Shown here piece by piece: positions 1 to 10,763 of a stretch of DNA of 64,000 bases. The notes under the pieces were generated by a model, which was given only the letters and a program-made list of their open reading frames with translations, did no database searches and had not been told where the DNA came from. Both the position numbers and the translations under genes were made by a program. The first letter of the stretch is position 1. The number at the start of each line of letters is the position of its first letter. The stretch is from Glossina fuscipes (taxonomy: Eukaryota; Arthropoda; Insecta; Diptera; Glossinidae), in the NCBI RefSeq assembly GCF_014805625.2, contig NW_023998421.1, positions 7,385,426-7,449,425 of the forward strand, given 5' to 3'.

Positions 1-319
1 ATTAATTGAGTCAGAATGATTTTGATTGTAGCTTGCGTAGGCTAAATCCAACGAATTTAGTTGACAAATGCAGCTTCCTTAAGCACAAACCCGTGAATCC
101 CGTGATTCTAATAAATCCAATTGATATTTTATTCACTCATTAAATATTACTTCTTGCCCATGATTCACATTATTTTTCATTTTATCATTGACATGCTGAA
201 AAGTAGCTTACTGGATGCGCATTAATGGGCCTGTCACCTCAAAAGTGTCAAAAGATAAGTTCGAACGAAACAGAAAATGTGTAGGGATATCCATCCAGTT
301 AGATTATTAAAATCGATTC

Positions 320-728
320 CTATCCATTAGCGATAATATTGCAAACATAGGGAATCAATACTTTGATCAATCTTTTCACGCTCTTGACAAGGTAAGTAGG
401 CAAAGTTAAATCAATTTTCCAGAAAAGATTTAATAGCGGTGCACTCCAACTAGCCCAATTACGATCATTTAGATTCCGGCAATCTTTCCACACTTTCTAT
501 ACAGCAAAGTAATGCCTTCAAGTAGTTAAACTTCTTAACGTGAACTTCCCGTCGAGTTACATCTGCGAGACTCTGATCAATTTGTCTACATTCCTGGTAA
601 ATGTACCGGGAGGGATCAACAAACGCATCATCAATTTTGACGGGTCCAAACCCTGGACATTTTAGATGGCTATGCAGAATATTATATGTCTTTAAAGTCT
701 TTTGATCGTAGCGAGACGCAATAATCAT
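320..728 (-). pseudogene. Decayed unidentified coding fragment with one frameshift
   Basis: On the minus strand an open frame begins near 728 and reads about 85 codons to a stop near 465. A +1 shift just before that stop continues as about 45 further open codons to a stop at 320-322. Two open stretches joined by one shift suggest an old coding sequence, perhaps from a transposable element. The first part is charged and contains the segment HVKKFNYLKALLCC. The second contains NDRNWASWSAPLLNLFW. I do not recognise the family. It could also be chance openness, so the call is tentative. Confidence 0.3.
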
Positions 729-1289
729 TTGGTTTATCTAAAACTTTCCCTCTCACTGCAATCTCTCACTTTGAACGAATAAGAAGAAACTTTGGGGTTT
801 GTGTTTGCATATACATATATATGTGTATATTTAAAATATAAAACAAATAACTCTTGTCTAAGCAATAGAAAATAAAATTTAATTTTCAAAGCTTCACGAG
901 TGAAAGAACATATTGTAGTATTTCCGATTTGCTTTGAAGGCTTGATGAGTAAGCGATATTTCAAAATTTTTATTCAAATTTATATATAATTCATTTTACA
1001 TTTTATAATATTTATGAAATAAAAAAAATGTGAAAGCCAACATTATAATGAAATACAAAAAGTAAAAATCTATTCAAAAAATTACCTTTACGACGACAAA
1101 AGTAATGTCCGAAGTGTTTGGCGCACTTTATGAGTAACACGCAGGAAACACGGAGAGCAAAGGTATTCATCGTTTTTGCTACATAGACGTGGGGGCGTGT
1201 TGTTTTACGTATTCTTTGAAAACTTTGGGTCCTTTATGATTTATGAAGATTCCTTATATATATTATAAGGGATTTGAAAAAAAAGTTAA

Positions 1290-1595
1290 ATTACAACACT
1301 ATAAAATCGAGTAGGCCTGGCCGATTGTTGCCATTTTTGGAGCACCGCTCATTGAATGTACGCTCAAATTTTCATAAATTTATCTGCTGTAGTTTATGAG
1401 CACTTTATACGGATGTAGTCACTGTGTCTTTCGACCAAAATTTCAGTACCAATGTTTCTGCCAAATTTGATGGCGATAGCTTCATTTTTGCGGCCAGGGT
1501 GATCTTTACAATAGAGAGACAGACGGACAGACTTATATCGATTTAGAATTGGATCCTAATTAGAAATATATATAATTTGCGGAATCTCTGAGGCT
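1290..1595 (-). repeat. Dispersed repeat family A, copy 1 (reverse)
   Basis: Read on the minus strand this matches the family A layout seen at 5700-6085: a head with a 'gaagcctcagag' type box, an AT stretch, a 'gtctgtccgtctgtc' box, a 'gaagctatcg' box, a 'caaatttggcagaaacattgg' type box and a tail resembling 'aggcctactc'. The order of boxes is conserved while the sequence between them has diverged, which indicates common descent of an old dispersed element. Confidence 0.7.
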
Positions 1596-1617
1596 TCTTT
1601 CTGGTCGTTGCAAACGT

Positions 1618-1641
1618 TCCCTCCCCTCCCCTCCCCTCCGC
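1618..1641 (+). repeat. Short CCCCT tandem tract
   Basis: A pyrimidine-rich tract of repeated ccctcc/cccct units, unusual in this AT-rich context. No function can be read from it. Confidence 0.6.
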
Positions 1642-2309
1642 CACCCATTCGTTCGTGATGTGTTTAAAAAAGGTTAAGTTTTGCATAATATTGGCAAATT
1701 CATGAATATATGCACAGTTATGTATAGGTGAGGCGCATTCCGATACCTTACCGGCATCTTAATAACAATCAAAGCAATTTGCGCCTATTGAATAGCGATT
1801 CTTCAAACTTTGTTTCGAGGCTTATGCAATGTTTTTAGTTGCTTCCCTAATCTTGTCTAGAGTGACGTATGAAAAGAAATTGTTTATTTAGCAATTTGCC
1901 ATCTTAACAGTTCGTGAACAGTTGTTTCATTTCGAGACGAAAGGTTATCAAACCAATCGAAAATGCGAACATATATATTTAATGAAAACAAATCTATTAA
2001 TAGTTTTTGAATACAAGCAACCCTCCTGTAGCAAAGTATTTTCAGTGTGATCCTATTATCCGCGGCAAAAAAATATCTTTGTTTGGCATTATATAGAAAT
2101 CTACATTACGCGGTATGAACTTACGGTATTTAGGAGTACTTGGAATTTTAATAGGTATGTGCATTAACTGAGGGATGCCACTGAATCTATATATTAATTG
2201 GAGGAATACCACAAATTTTTCAACTATTTTTGTATGAACATACGTTTGTCTTGATATTCATCACGGAAAGATAAGGAGTGTATTCTTTTTGTTAAAAAGT
2301 TTGCAACGT

Positions 2310-2600
2310 CTGAAAGGAAGCTTCAGAGGCCCAGGCAAAGAGTATATATATTCTTGATCAGCATCAAAGTCCCAACCGATTTGTCTGTCTGTCCGTCTGT
2401 ATAATGCCTATTGTAAAGATTCTCCTGGGCGCAGAAAGGAAGATATGCAGGTCGGTGGTGAAAATTGGCGAAATCGGTCGAAGGGTATAACCACAGTGCC
2501 ACGTACACTAAAAGCGCCTCTCTTTTTCAAAAGGAATAAGAAATTGATTTTTTGATCATTACAACTAATAGTAGATTTATGGGCAATACCCTAGGACTTT
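2310..2600 (+). repeat. Dispersed repeat family A, copy 2
   Basis: Contains the head box 'aagcttcagaggccca', the 'attcttgatcagcatc' box, the 'tgtctgtccgtctgt' box, the 'cggtcgaagg' box and a tail of the 'aaaaggaataag' type, in the same order as the other family A copies. No coding capacity survives; the open frame that crosses it is shared by chance with the repeat. Confidence 0.75.
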
Positions 2601-2849
2601 AAAGAATAAAAATAAGAATAAAAATATTTTTTTTGTAATAAAGATGGGCTTCGTTTTTTTTTTTTTTGTTTTAGGTAAGTATAAAAGATTGAATATTTTT
2701 TTTTAAGCTTAAATTTTGAAAAGTGAAATTTTAATCCTAAACTATGTCTAATAGAAACAATAGCAGTCTAGTCTCACATAACACGGAACATCAAATAGTT
2801 TCACTTAGGAGACATCGCCTGTTCGCGTAACGCAGTAATCATCAGAAGG

Positions 2850-2995
2850 AAGTGAGGGAAGAGTCCAACCTATAACTGTTATGTCTTTACTGACTGAGCT
2901 ACGACCGCAATTAACTCTACCACACTGACGTTTGAACCCGCGAACACTGACTTAGTAGACGCAATTCTTACCTCCTAGACTACTCAGGCGCATTA
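2850..2995 (-). repeat. tRNA-derived SINE, apparently dimeric
   Basis: On the minus strand, a tRNA-like A box (TAGTCTAGGAGG, plus-strand 2971-2982) is followed 44 bases later by a B-box-like GGTTCAAACG (about 2930-2938). That is the normal A-to-B spacing of a tRNA gene. The acceptor and T stems do not pair properly, so it is not a functional tRNA. A second tRNA-like unit follows directly: TAGCTCAGTCAG (2890-2901) and a B-box-like GGTTGGACTC (2861-2870) with shortened spacing. Two RNA polymerase III promoter-like units in tandem suggest a dimeric SINE head. A degraded relative is at 20825-20900. Confidence 0.55.
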
Positions 2996-3644
2996 CATGG
3001 AGATTTCTTTAATCTCTCTACCGCATCAAATCTCGGTGCTATTATGTATTTTACATTTCTGCAATTGATTACTTACTCTCACATAACTTATTATTTTCAC
3101 AGTACAGTTGATGCATACTCAAATTTTATGAATTTTTTTATATTTATTTATTTTTTTATTTACTTGTTTATATTATTTTATTTGAACCGGAATGAATGGA
3201 ACCGTTTTTATGTGCGTTTGTTTCAAATTTCTATAGTATCAATAAAACTTACACGGAACTCTGTGGGAATATATCTGTGGGAATATATCTATATATATAT
3301 ATATATATATATCTACAATGTTATAGGAAGGTCACCTGTATATAAAACGAATAATAATGAACTTAAAATCAATGTGAATTAAGGAAAAAAGTTCTACCTT
3401 CTGAACTTTGACCATTGACATCCTAGCACTCATCACTGTCAAGTGAATAATTGTAGAATTTATTTATCCCGGTATAGCAGATTATTATTGAATATCGTCC
3501 GGCCATTAGCCCACTAAAGTTTTATACGAGTTTACTTATACATCAACAATAAATACTAAACCAATGGAATATAAGGAAAAGATAACTTCTGGTATTACTT
3601 ACATTTGTATTGACTTTCAATGAAGTCAAGATTTTTAACTAAAA

Positions 3645-3962
3645 TTGATAAGAAATTCAGTAGCATATGCCCCTCGGTTTAATACTTTGTTTACGAAACT
3701 TAATGTTTTTAATCATAATTTCAGTCCACCACCGTCAGGTGTTATTATATTAATTTCGTCTTTTCATTTGTTGCAGCCCAAAAAAGATCAAATTTCAGCT
3801 GGGAATCCAAGTCAAGAAAGGTTTTTCAATGTCGATAAATTGGAATTTAAACCACATAAAAATTTTAAAATACCCCTGAATGGTCCTGATCGGCCCACTT
3901 TTTCTACACAGTTATTAAAACTAGGCTTTCATTGCTCGAGCTTTTCTCTAGTGCAAGAATGA
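3645..3962 (+). other. Unidentified open frame, weak support
   Basis: About 105 codons are open, with a mid-section containing DKLEFKPHKNFKIPLNGPDR. The translation resembles no family I know, and there is no clear promoter, splice partner or homologue in the window. It may be chance openness or an old mobile-element fragment. Confidence 0.12.
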
Positions 3963-5699
3963 TTACGGTTATGGTTATCGAAAATGCGGAAGTATTTAGC
4001 GCAGTGAAGAACGATGATTATTTAAATAATTTATCTTCTGCGGAATGATGATCAATTAATTAATTTATCTTCTTCTTCCTGTCAACAAAGAAATGCTTCA
4101 TTACACTCTTTAATAATTGGAGTAATTATTACTAGTATGTTGGTTGGTAACTGAGGACCTCTCTATTAGGCATCAAACTGAACGTTAACACACGCGCACA
4201 CAATCAGGAAAGTGTGATCACGAGTTGCCAGTTTTGTGTCACTTAACCATCGGATTTTTCGGACTATGAAATGCACCTTTTTACATAGAAAAATGGACTA
4301 AAATTTTGGTTGCACCTTACGGCCCGAAGGCAACATTAAAAGGTACGACAACAATAGTTTAGATCAAAAGTAATGCGAACGGTGATGTGAACGCGACGAG
4401 CGATTGTACATGAGAGTGAAGATGAACTGTATAGTGCTAGTGCGGGTGCGTATGTTAAAATATATTTTTCTAGAAATCAACTTATTATTTGAAGTGCGTC
4501 TTATGGTTCGAAAAATGCGGTACCTTTTTGAGGCTAATAATCATCTCATTCATTGATTAATTAATCATTCCTGGGACGGAGGCATTAATTTTATTGAAGA
4601 TTAACTTATTATCTGAATAAGAAATCAATCTGACGTTCAAGCAGACAAACTAAGCAAATTTGTCTGATTATTGTTTTGCCAGAACCAAAATTATTGCTTC
4701 TGCTTCTTATTTATCTTTTCTGCGCTCAAGATGCATTTATAGCAAAGGATTTGATCGATTTAATAATAAATTAATACATTCATATATATCTCAACTATTA
4801 CATACACAAACATATTTCGAGCCCGGATCTTTTAATTGGTATTCCCGTTATCGTTTTAAATGGACCTTTTTATAATAATAGTACGGTTGCTGGGTATGCA
4901 AGATTCGTCTTACAGCGAACATGTTCTCATTAGTTGTTCTATATCTCGGTGTAAGCAAAAAAAGAAAGAAAAAAAAAATATTAATAATAATAAACATATA
5001 ATAGTCTATTACTTTTTAATATAATATAAAAATCTTTACATATTCATTTACATTAATCACTTACTAAAGCGATTTCAGACAGTCTACACAGTCCACAACG
5101 TGATTATGTTTTCGAAAGTAAACTTTATATATATAATTTTTCAATTTTTTTTTTTTAATTTAAATACAATCAGCATTGTTGCATCGACCCTTCGTTGTTG
5201 AGTGTCATCATCGTTAGAAATATTAAAAATAATATAATTAGCAAAATTAAATTTAATCGAATAGAAGTGAATTTGATGTTAAAAGTTATTTAAAAAAACA
5301 TTTTTTTTTTTTTTTATTTTTATAAAATATTGCACAAAGAAAAAATTCCAAGGTAAAATTTCAGATTATGTTTTCTATGTTGCTATCTATGTAATTTTGC
5401 CAGATAACATTAATTTTTAAACGGTTCAGAAACAAAAGTGATTTCCTATCCCTCTCATAACAAACTTTTATATTCGAATCATTAAATCAAGCTTGTGTGT
5501 GTGAATATGTGTAAACAAAGTAAAGAGGGAATGAAAATGAAAACAAATTTCGTACAGCAACAAAAAAAGGCCGTCTTGCTAAGATAACGTGTTAATGCCC
5601 TATGAATTCAATATTTTTAGACATACCGACAAAGATAAACCTATTTCGCTTGTTTTTGTACCTAACAACTAAGGATGAGGGGTATATTTGTTTTGTCCA

Positions 5700-6520
5700 A
5701 ACATTTGCCCTACCCAGAGAGAAGCTTCAGAGGCCCAGATACATATTCTTGATTAACAGGAATCTAAGTATGTCCGTCTGTCCGTCTGTGCAACGTCGGT
5801 TGTAGACCTACTCCTGAACGGCAAAATGAAGCTATCGACTTCAAATTTGGCAGAAACATTGGCATTGATCCTGCCTGCAGACTGGTAAAAAAATTAGGCC
5901 AAGTCGGTCGAAGGGCACTACGTAAAGCGAGGACAACTGTGTTTATCAAAAGGAATAAAAAATCAGCTTTTGCTCATTCGTCATAAAATACCGCAGAAAG
6001 ATCTACAAAAATCTGAACTTTTGCTCTATGGGCGATTCTGTAATACCTGTATGAAAATGGGAAAAATTGACCACGCCTACCCAATATTATAGTATATTAA
6101 AATTTAATTTTTTTCTCAATAGCTTCATAAGGCGCAGAGACAAGCTTCAAAAACCTCATGAATTATATAAATTCTTGGCCAGTTTCAAATTCCTAATGCA
6201 CTTAAGCATATCCCTCCGTTCATTTGCTCACCTGTCCATGTGCGCAACCATGCAGTATCTTCGGTAAACACAAAAGAGAAGATATCGCCTGCAAACTTGC
6301 AAGAGATTTTAAAAAGCAAGCAACCGAACTTTTGAAAGAGCACACCTACAACAAGTCCATGCGCCTTCATAACAAAAACTGTTTTGCTTTCCATGTTTTT
6401 CACTTGTTACTCATAAAGTGCAACACATACGCATGCCGTTGAACTTCCACTTTTATTCTGAGATTAGAAGAAGTCACCCTAGCCCACCCAGTATTATCGA
6501 ATATAAAAATTGACTTCTTT
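5700..6520 (+). repeat. Dispersed repeat family A, two chained copies
   Basis: The first copy runs from about 5715 to 6085, with head 'gaagcttcagaggcccag', the paired 'gtccgtctg' box, the 'tcgacttcaaatttggcag' box, 'agtcggtcgaaggg', and the tail 'cacgcctacccaatattat'. A second, more diverged copy starts immediately after it at about 6120 ('agacaagcttcaaaaacc') and ends near 6510 with 'ccacccagtattat'. The tail-to-head arrangement suggests the element once formed arrays. Confidence 0.7.
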
Positions 6521-7374
6521 TCTTAGGATCACAGCGAACGTAATTTTCTTACTTGTTTTTTTTTTTCTGTTTTGTAGCGCCTTAGCGAACGTACAACAGT
6601 CTCAACATTTTACTCAACTTTTTATTAGATTGAAATTTTAACGTGTTTTTCATGCTCACATGTCTGTGCATATTATTTATTGAATATTCTAAACTTACAA
6701 TATATATATATATATATAGTGTCGGCCTATAAATTAATTTATTGATATTGTTTATATTCCGTAATTGAAAAAATGAGTTCATCTTGTCCTCACTCAAAGA
6801 AAGAGTATTTTTTTTTAAATATACACTTTAATAAAATAAAAAGAATAATTTATATTTGAAGACATAGGGTATTAGACTGGCGGGTCGTAAGCCACTATAG
6901 CATTTCCACTTGTTTTTACCATTCCATTACTGCACCATTAGTTTGCGCAATTTTGCATTTAGAACAACAAACGAAAACTAGCTTTAATATATGCCACAGT
7001 ATGTGTGTATGTGGTGAGCATCGGTTAGACTTTTTCAAAAAAAAAGAATTGAAAAAAATTACGTTATATCAATTTTTTTTTTTTTTTTTTTGGTTAGGAA
7101 AGATTGATCGTAAATCAGCATTGTATCAACAAATTCCAGTATCCATTGCAGGATTCTAATATGAGATGGAAATTTCAAAGCGCAAGCATGGCATCGAGAA
7201 AAGGGCGTATGAAGTTCCAAGCTCTATTTTCTGATGCTTGCATCGTACAGTTGATACAGTTGGTGTAATGTCTATGAGTATTTCCATCAGGTTGGCATAA
7301 TTACGGCTTTTTTCCACCTCCATTGTTTGTTTTACTTGACTACTTACGTAGGGCATTCAATCTTGCCTCGCTTC

Positions 7375-7760
7375 TCTTCAGTGCTACGTAAAGTGAGAGC
7401 CCCCTCTGTTTTCCGAAGAGATTAAAAAATTGATTTTTTAATCATTACTCACAAACTATAGCAGGTAAAGAAGATTAAACGCATTTTGTCTGGGCGCGTG
7501 TACAACAATGGAAAAAATCGGCTATGCCTATTCAGTTTTATAGTGAGTCAGAAACAAGCTCCAAAAACCCGATAAGTTATATTAATTTTCATCATCAATA
7601 TATCTAAACATCTCCGTCCGTTCATGTGTGCATCCGTCCGTTTGCACAACTGTGAAGATATCGGGTGCAAATTTGCAAAAGAATTTGGAAGTGACTTAAA
7701 CTTTTCCGAGGTCACGCCTATAAAGACCCACACACTTTTGTCTTTTTTAAGGTAACGGTG
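7375..7760 (+). repeat. Dispersed repeat family A, tail plus new head
   Basis: The first part matches a family A tail ('ctacgtaaagtgagagc', 'aatcattactcacaaacta', 'ctatgcctattcag'). At about 7545 a new head begins ('gaaacaagctccaaaaacc') with 'ccgtccgttcatgtg' and 'caaatttgcaaaagaattt'. This again shows head-to-tail chaining. It ends about 230 bases upstream of the homocysteine methyltransferase start codon. Confidence 0.65.
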
Positions 7761-7986
7761 ATGGATATAAAAAATTCGGTTACAACCGAATTAAATTTTC
7801 TCATTTGTTTCTTATGCTACTTGTCACGTCAGAGACATCTTAAAATGCTTGTATTCTTAAACAATCTGACTCCAAGTGAAAATATCATGCCTATCTCCAA
7901 TCCCCATCTAACTATTGTGGAAACTTTACCGATTGTATGAATGAAAATTATCTCAAATGTAAAAATGTTTTCTTTTAGTTAAATAA

Positions 7987-9121
7987 ATGGACCTAACAAG
8001 AATACTAGTGAAAGATGGCGGTTTTGGTACACAAATGACGGTACACGTGGGTGACGCTGTGGATGGTGATCCTTTGTGGAGTGCCCGTTTTAATGCAACC
8101 AAACCAGCAGCAATTATTAATACCCATCTCGATTTTTTGCAAAGTATGAAATCGTCTGCCTCTTCTTCTTTTTTTTTTCTTAATAAGTTCCTTCATTTAT
8201 TTCAATATTCATAACGGTTCAGATGGTGCTGACATCATTTTAACAAATACCTATCAAACAAGTGTTGAAGGCTATATGGAATATATGGAATTGAATGAAG
8301 AACAAAGCATTGAACTGATAAAAAATACTGTACGTTTGGCGCATATTGCAAAGGAAAAATATTTAAGTGAATGCTGTCAAACCGGCTTAAATATCGCCAA
8401 TGGTATATTTACAAGCATTACAAGCAAATCTATTGCTACTAACATATTTAACTGTTTTCTAGGTTTTCCAATGATAATCGCTTCGATTGGCCCGTATGGT
8501 GCGCATTTGCATGATGGCTCCGAATATACTGGATCTTATGCAGATTACTTGTCAGCCAAAGATATTACAGATTGGCATAGGGTGCGCATAGATGCGTGTT
8601 TAGAGGCTGGGGTCGATGCCTTGGCCATAGAAACTATACCTTGTCAAATGGAAGCTGAAGCTCTTGTGGATATGTTATGTGAAGATTACGCGGATGTTAA
8701 GTTTTGGATTTCCTTTCAATGTAAAGACGAAAAAACCTTGGCTCATGGCGAAATATTCGCGGAGGCCGCCCTCACCGTTTGGGATCTTTTAAGAGATCGA
8801 AATGCTCAGAAAAATTGCTTAGCTATTGGTGCAAATTGTGTTCATCCGAAATTTGTAACGCCCCTTTTACAAAGCGTTAACGCCCATAAAAAGACTGAAG
8901 AGAAAATTCCTCTAGTAGTTTATCCCAACAGTGGCGAAATATACGACGTTGACAAAGGTTGGTTGGGCAAAGAGCATTGCGTACCTTTGGCTGATTACCT
9001 GCCGGAATGGGCTCATCTAGGAGCAAAAATCATAGGCGGATGTTGTCGAACTTATGCTCGCGACATACGCCTCATAAAGGAAGCCGTGCAAAATTATAAT
9101 CAATGTGAAGATTGGAATTAA
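7987..9121 (+). CDS. Homocysteine S-methyltransferase
   Basis: Predicted exons are 7987-8143, 8223-8402 and 8463-9121, giving 331 residues, the usual length for eukaryotic homocysteine S-methyltransferases. The enzyme transfers a methyl group from a donor such as S-methylmethionine or S-adenosylmethionine to homocysteine, making methionine in the cytosol. The N-terminus has the family DGGFGTQ motif. The middle has ASIGPYGAHLHDGSEY and AIETIPCQMEAEAL. The zinc-binding cysteines are visible as GANCV and, near the C-terminus, GGCC. The first intron is 79 bases. The second is only 60 bases, in frame and stop-free, so a naive translation reads through it; GT and AG ends and family continuity favour splicing. 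Drosophila has tandem paralogues (CG10621/CG10623, from memory); only one copy is here. Confidence 0.93.
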
Positions 9122-9764
9122 ATCTTATGAACAATTTGCTACCAGCCTGGGCGTTGCTCGCTAGCTAATCCCGGGTCTTTTATACAAGAAAATTTATTTC
9201 TTAGGGCCCGATGGCTAGACTAGACATCGAAGAAATTAATGGTATAAAACGCATCCCACATTACGATACAAAATGCGAATGACACGATTTACTTACTAAG
9301 CAACTCTGTTATAATATTTTAACTTTGACTTTATAATTTTGAATTTAACTTCCATAGCACTGTCTTTGATTTTTCCCATTTTGATTTTACAATTTCGTGA
9401 GGTTGACTTTAACTTTCGTAATTGTAGACGCTTTGATTTTATAACATTGCCATTGATCTTTGAAATTTTTACCTTTGTAGCTTTGATTTAGTAACTGTTT
9501 CTTTACGTAGTAACCTAATAATTATAATTATTTTACTTTTAATACAAATAAATAATATAATAAATAAAAATTCTAATTCTAAATTTTTATTTCACTATTC
9601 ACAAATGTGCGCCGCCATACTTGCATATACTTGTATATACTACATATATAAGTTACTGTTATTATTATTATTATTATTTTAATTTTAGACTAATGAAATG
9701 AATTCTTAGACTAAAAAAAGACATTGAGCACTAGCAACACAGGCTATCTTTATTCTCTTTATTC

Positions 9765-9864
9765 TTTATTCTCAAAGCGGCACAATACATGCAAAACAAA
9801 TGAGAACGAATATACGTTTATTCTCAAAGCGGCACAATACATGCAAAACAAATGAGAACGAATA
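9765..9864 (+). repeat. 48-bp direct repeat next to assembly gap
   Basis: Positions 9765-9812 and 9817-9864 are near-identical 48-base copies separated by four bases. The second copy ends exactly where the N run starts. The tract may be longer in the real genome, or the duplication may be an assembly artefact. Confidence 0.85.
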
Positions 9865-9874
9865 NNNNNNNNNN
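9865..9874. other. Assembly gap (10 N)
   Basis: Ten consecutive N characters, the only ambiguous bases in the window. A run of exactly ten is typically a scaffolding placeholder, so its true length is unknown. Confidence 0.99.
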
Positions 9875-10075
9875 AAAGCTTGAGATCGAGGCATTGAAGT
9901 TTATCTCTCCAAGTAATGTCGGCGAATCGATAGTACCATTTATTAACTTAATTAAGAAGGAACCACCGAGTATACATCTACGTTTTTTTTCAAGTGACGG
10001 CAAGGCTAGCAAAAGCAATCTGTTTTCGTAACGAAGCAAGGAGACTATAGGTCCCAACCGAAATTGAAGGGCAAA
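9875..10075 (-). pseudogene. Non-LTR retrotransposon RT C-terminal relic
   Basis: On the minus strand about 65 codons read FQLFALQFRLGP, then RYENRLLLLALPSLEKKRR and INGTIDSPTLLGEINFNA. This pattern (RYE.RL.LL.L.SLE.RR ... G.IDSP.LL..INFNA) is typical of the segment after the reverse-transcriptase domain of jockey-like LINEs. The fragment is cut on its downstream side by the N gap, and upstream it ends in AT-rich DNA. It is an inactive remnant. A second fragment of the same region of a related element is at 49931-50325. Confidence 0.75.
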
Positions 10076-10199
10076 GAGCTGAAATTAATTTATAATAATA
10101 ATAATTTTACAAGTTAGCCTAAAAGTAGACCGCCATAATTTTTTTTTTATTATCAAATTAAACAAAACAGTAGCTAAATTTGCTGCTAATTTACAGAAT

Positions 10200-10314
10200 G
10201 AACGTAATACTCTATGCTATTTACAAGCGAACATAATACTCTATGCTATTTACAGAAAGAACGTAATACTCTATGCTATTTACAGAAAGAACGTAATACT
10301 CTATGCTAATTTGC
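10200..10314 (+). repeat. Tandem repeat, four units of about 30 bp
   Basis: Four imperfect copies of a unit beginning 'gaacgtaatactctatgct' start at about 10200, 10229, 10259 and 10289. Units differ by a few substitutions. It is a small minisatellite about 450 bases upstream of the Nedd8 start codon. Confidence 0.9.
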
Positions 10315-10763
10315 AAGGCAGTCGGCACAAGTCCCCCAATTTTATATTTTTTATTACTTGGCAACGGTATTTGTCCAAACTAGAAAACTAGTTACTAGTT
10401 ACTACTAGTAGTTATTATGGAGCGTTAGCAACGCAAACATAGAATTGATAGTGTCAGGACTACTTTTGAATATTTAACAGACTGAATGGCGTTACCATTT
10501 AAGTTGTTAAATTGGGTATTTAACTATTTAACGAGCTGCCATTTCTTTACAATTTTTTTATTTATGATAAGCGACTCTGTGCTTTGCCTCAGCAGGGAAT
10601 TTAGCACACGTTTGCTAAAGTGTATTCGCAAAAATTGAATGTGTCAAATAATTCATTATTTTGCATTTCTACCCTAGGATTTTTATAGAAAAATTTTCTT
10701 AAATTTAACTAATCGCAAGTAATCTTTTATAAAAATAACTAAAAAAAGGAAAATTTCTGCAAA

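Larger units (their letters stand above)
1..7986. other. Gene-free repeat-rich flank
   Basis: No open frame here matches a protein family I know, and no splice-linked coding exons are visible. The stretch consists of AT-rich sequence with decayed repeats that are listed separately: a frameshifted open region (320-728), family A copies, a tRNA-derived SINE, a TA dinucleotide run near 3285-3311 and another near 6700-6718. Long poly-A/poly-T runs are scattered through it. The short open frames present lack coding character and in several cases fall inside the dispersed repeats. Confidence 0.7.
9122..10763. other. Intergenic region with assembly gap and repeats
   Basis: Between the methyltransferase and Nedd8. 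It holds AT-rich 3' flank with AATAAA-like sites near 9545-9570, a 48-base direct repeat abutting an N gap, a minus-strand LINE relic, a 30-base tandem repeat (10200-10314), and an AC/GT-rich 'ctagttactagt' inverted segment near 10380-10415. No complete gene is seen. Confidence 0.7.

Noticed and set aside
2850..2995. True tRNA gene
   Set aside because: A and B boxes are present, but the acceptor and T stems do not pair and two units are fused, so a SINE is the better reading.
3285..3311. Regulatory element
   Set aside because: It is simple TA dinucleotide sequence, like those near 6700, 40544 and 62010.
6185..6442. Overlapping frames on both strands
   Set aside because: Both lie in a family A copy; neither has protein-like conservation.
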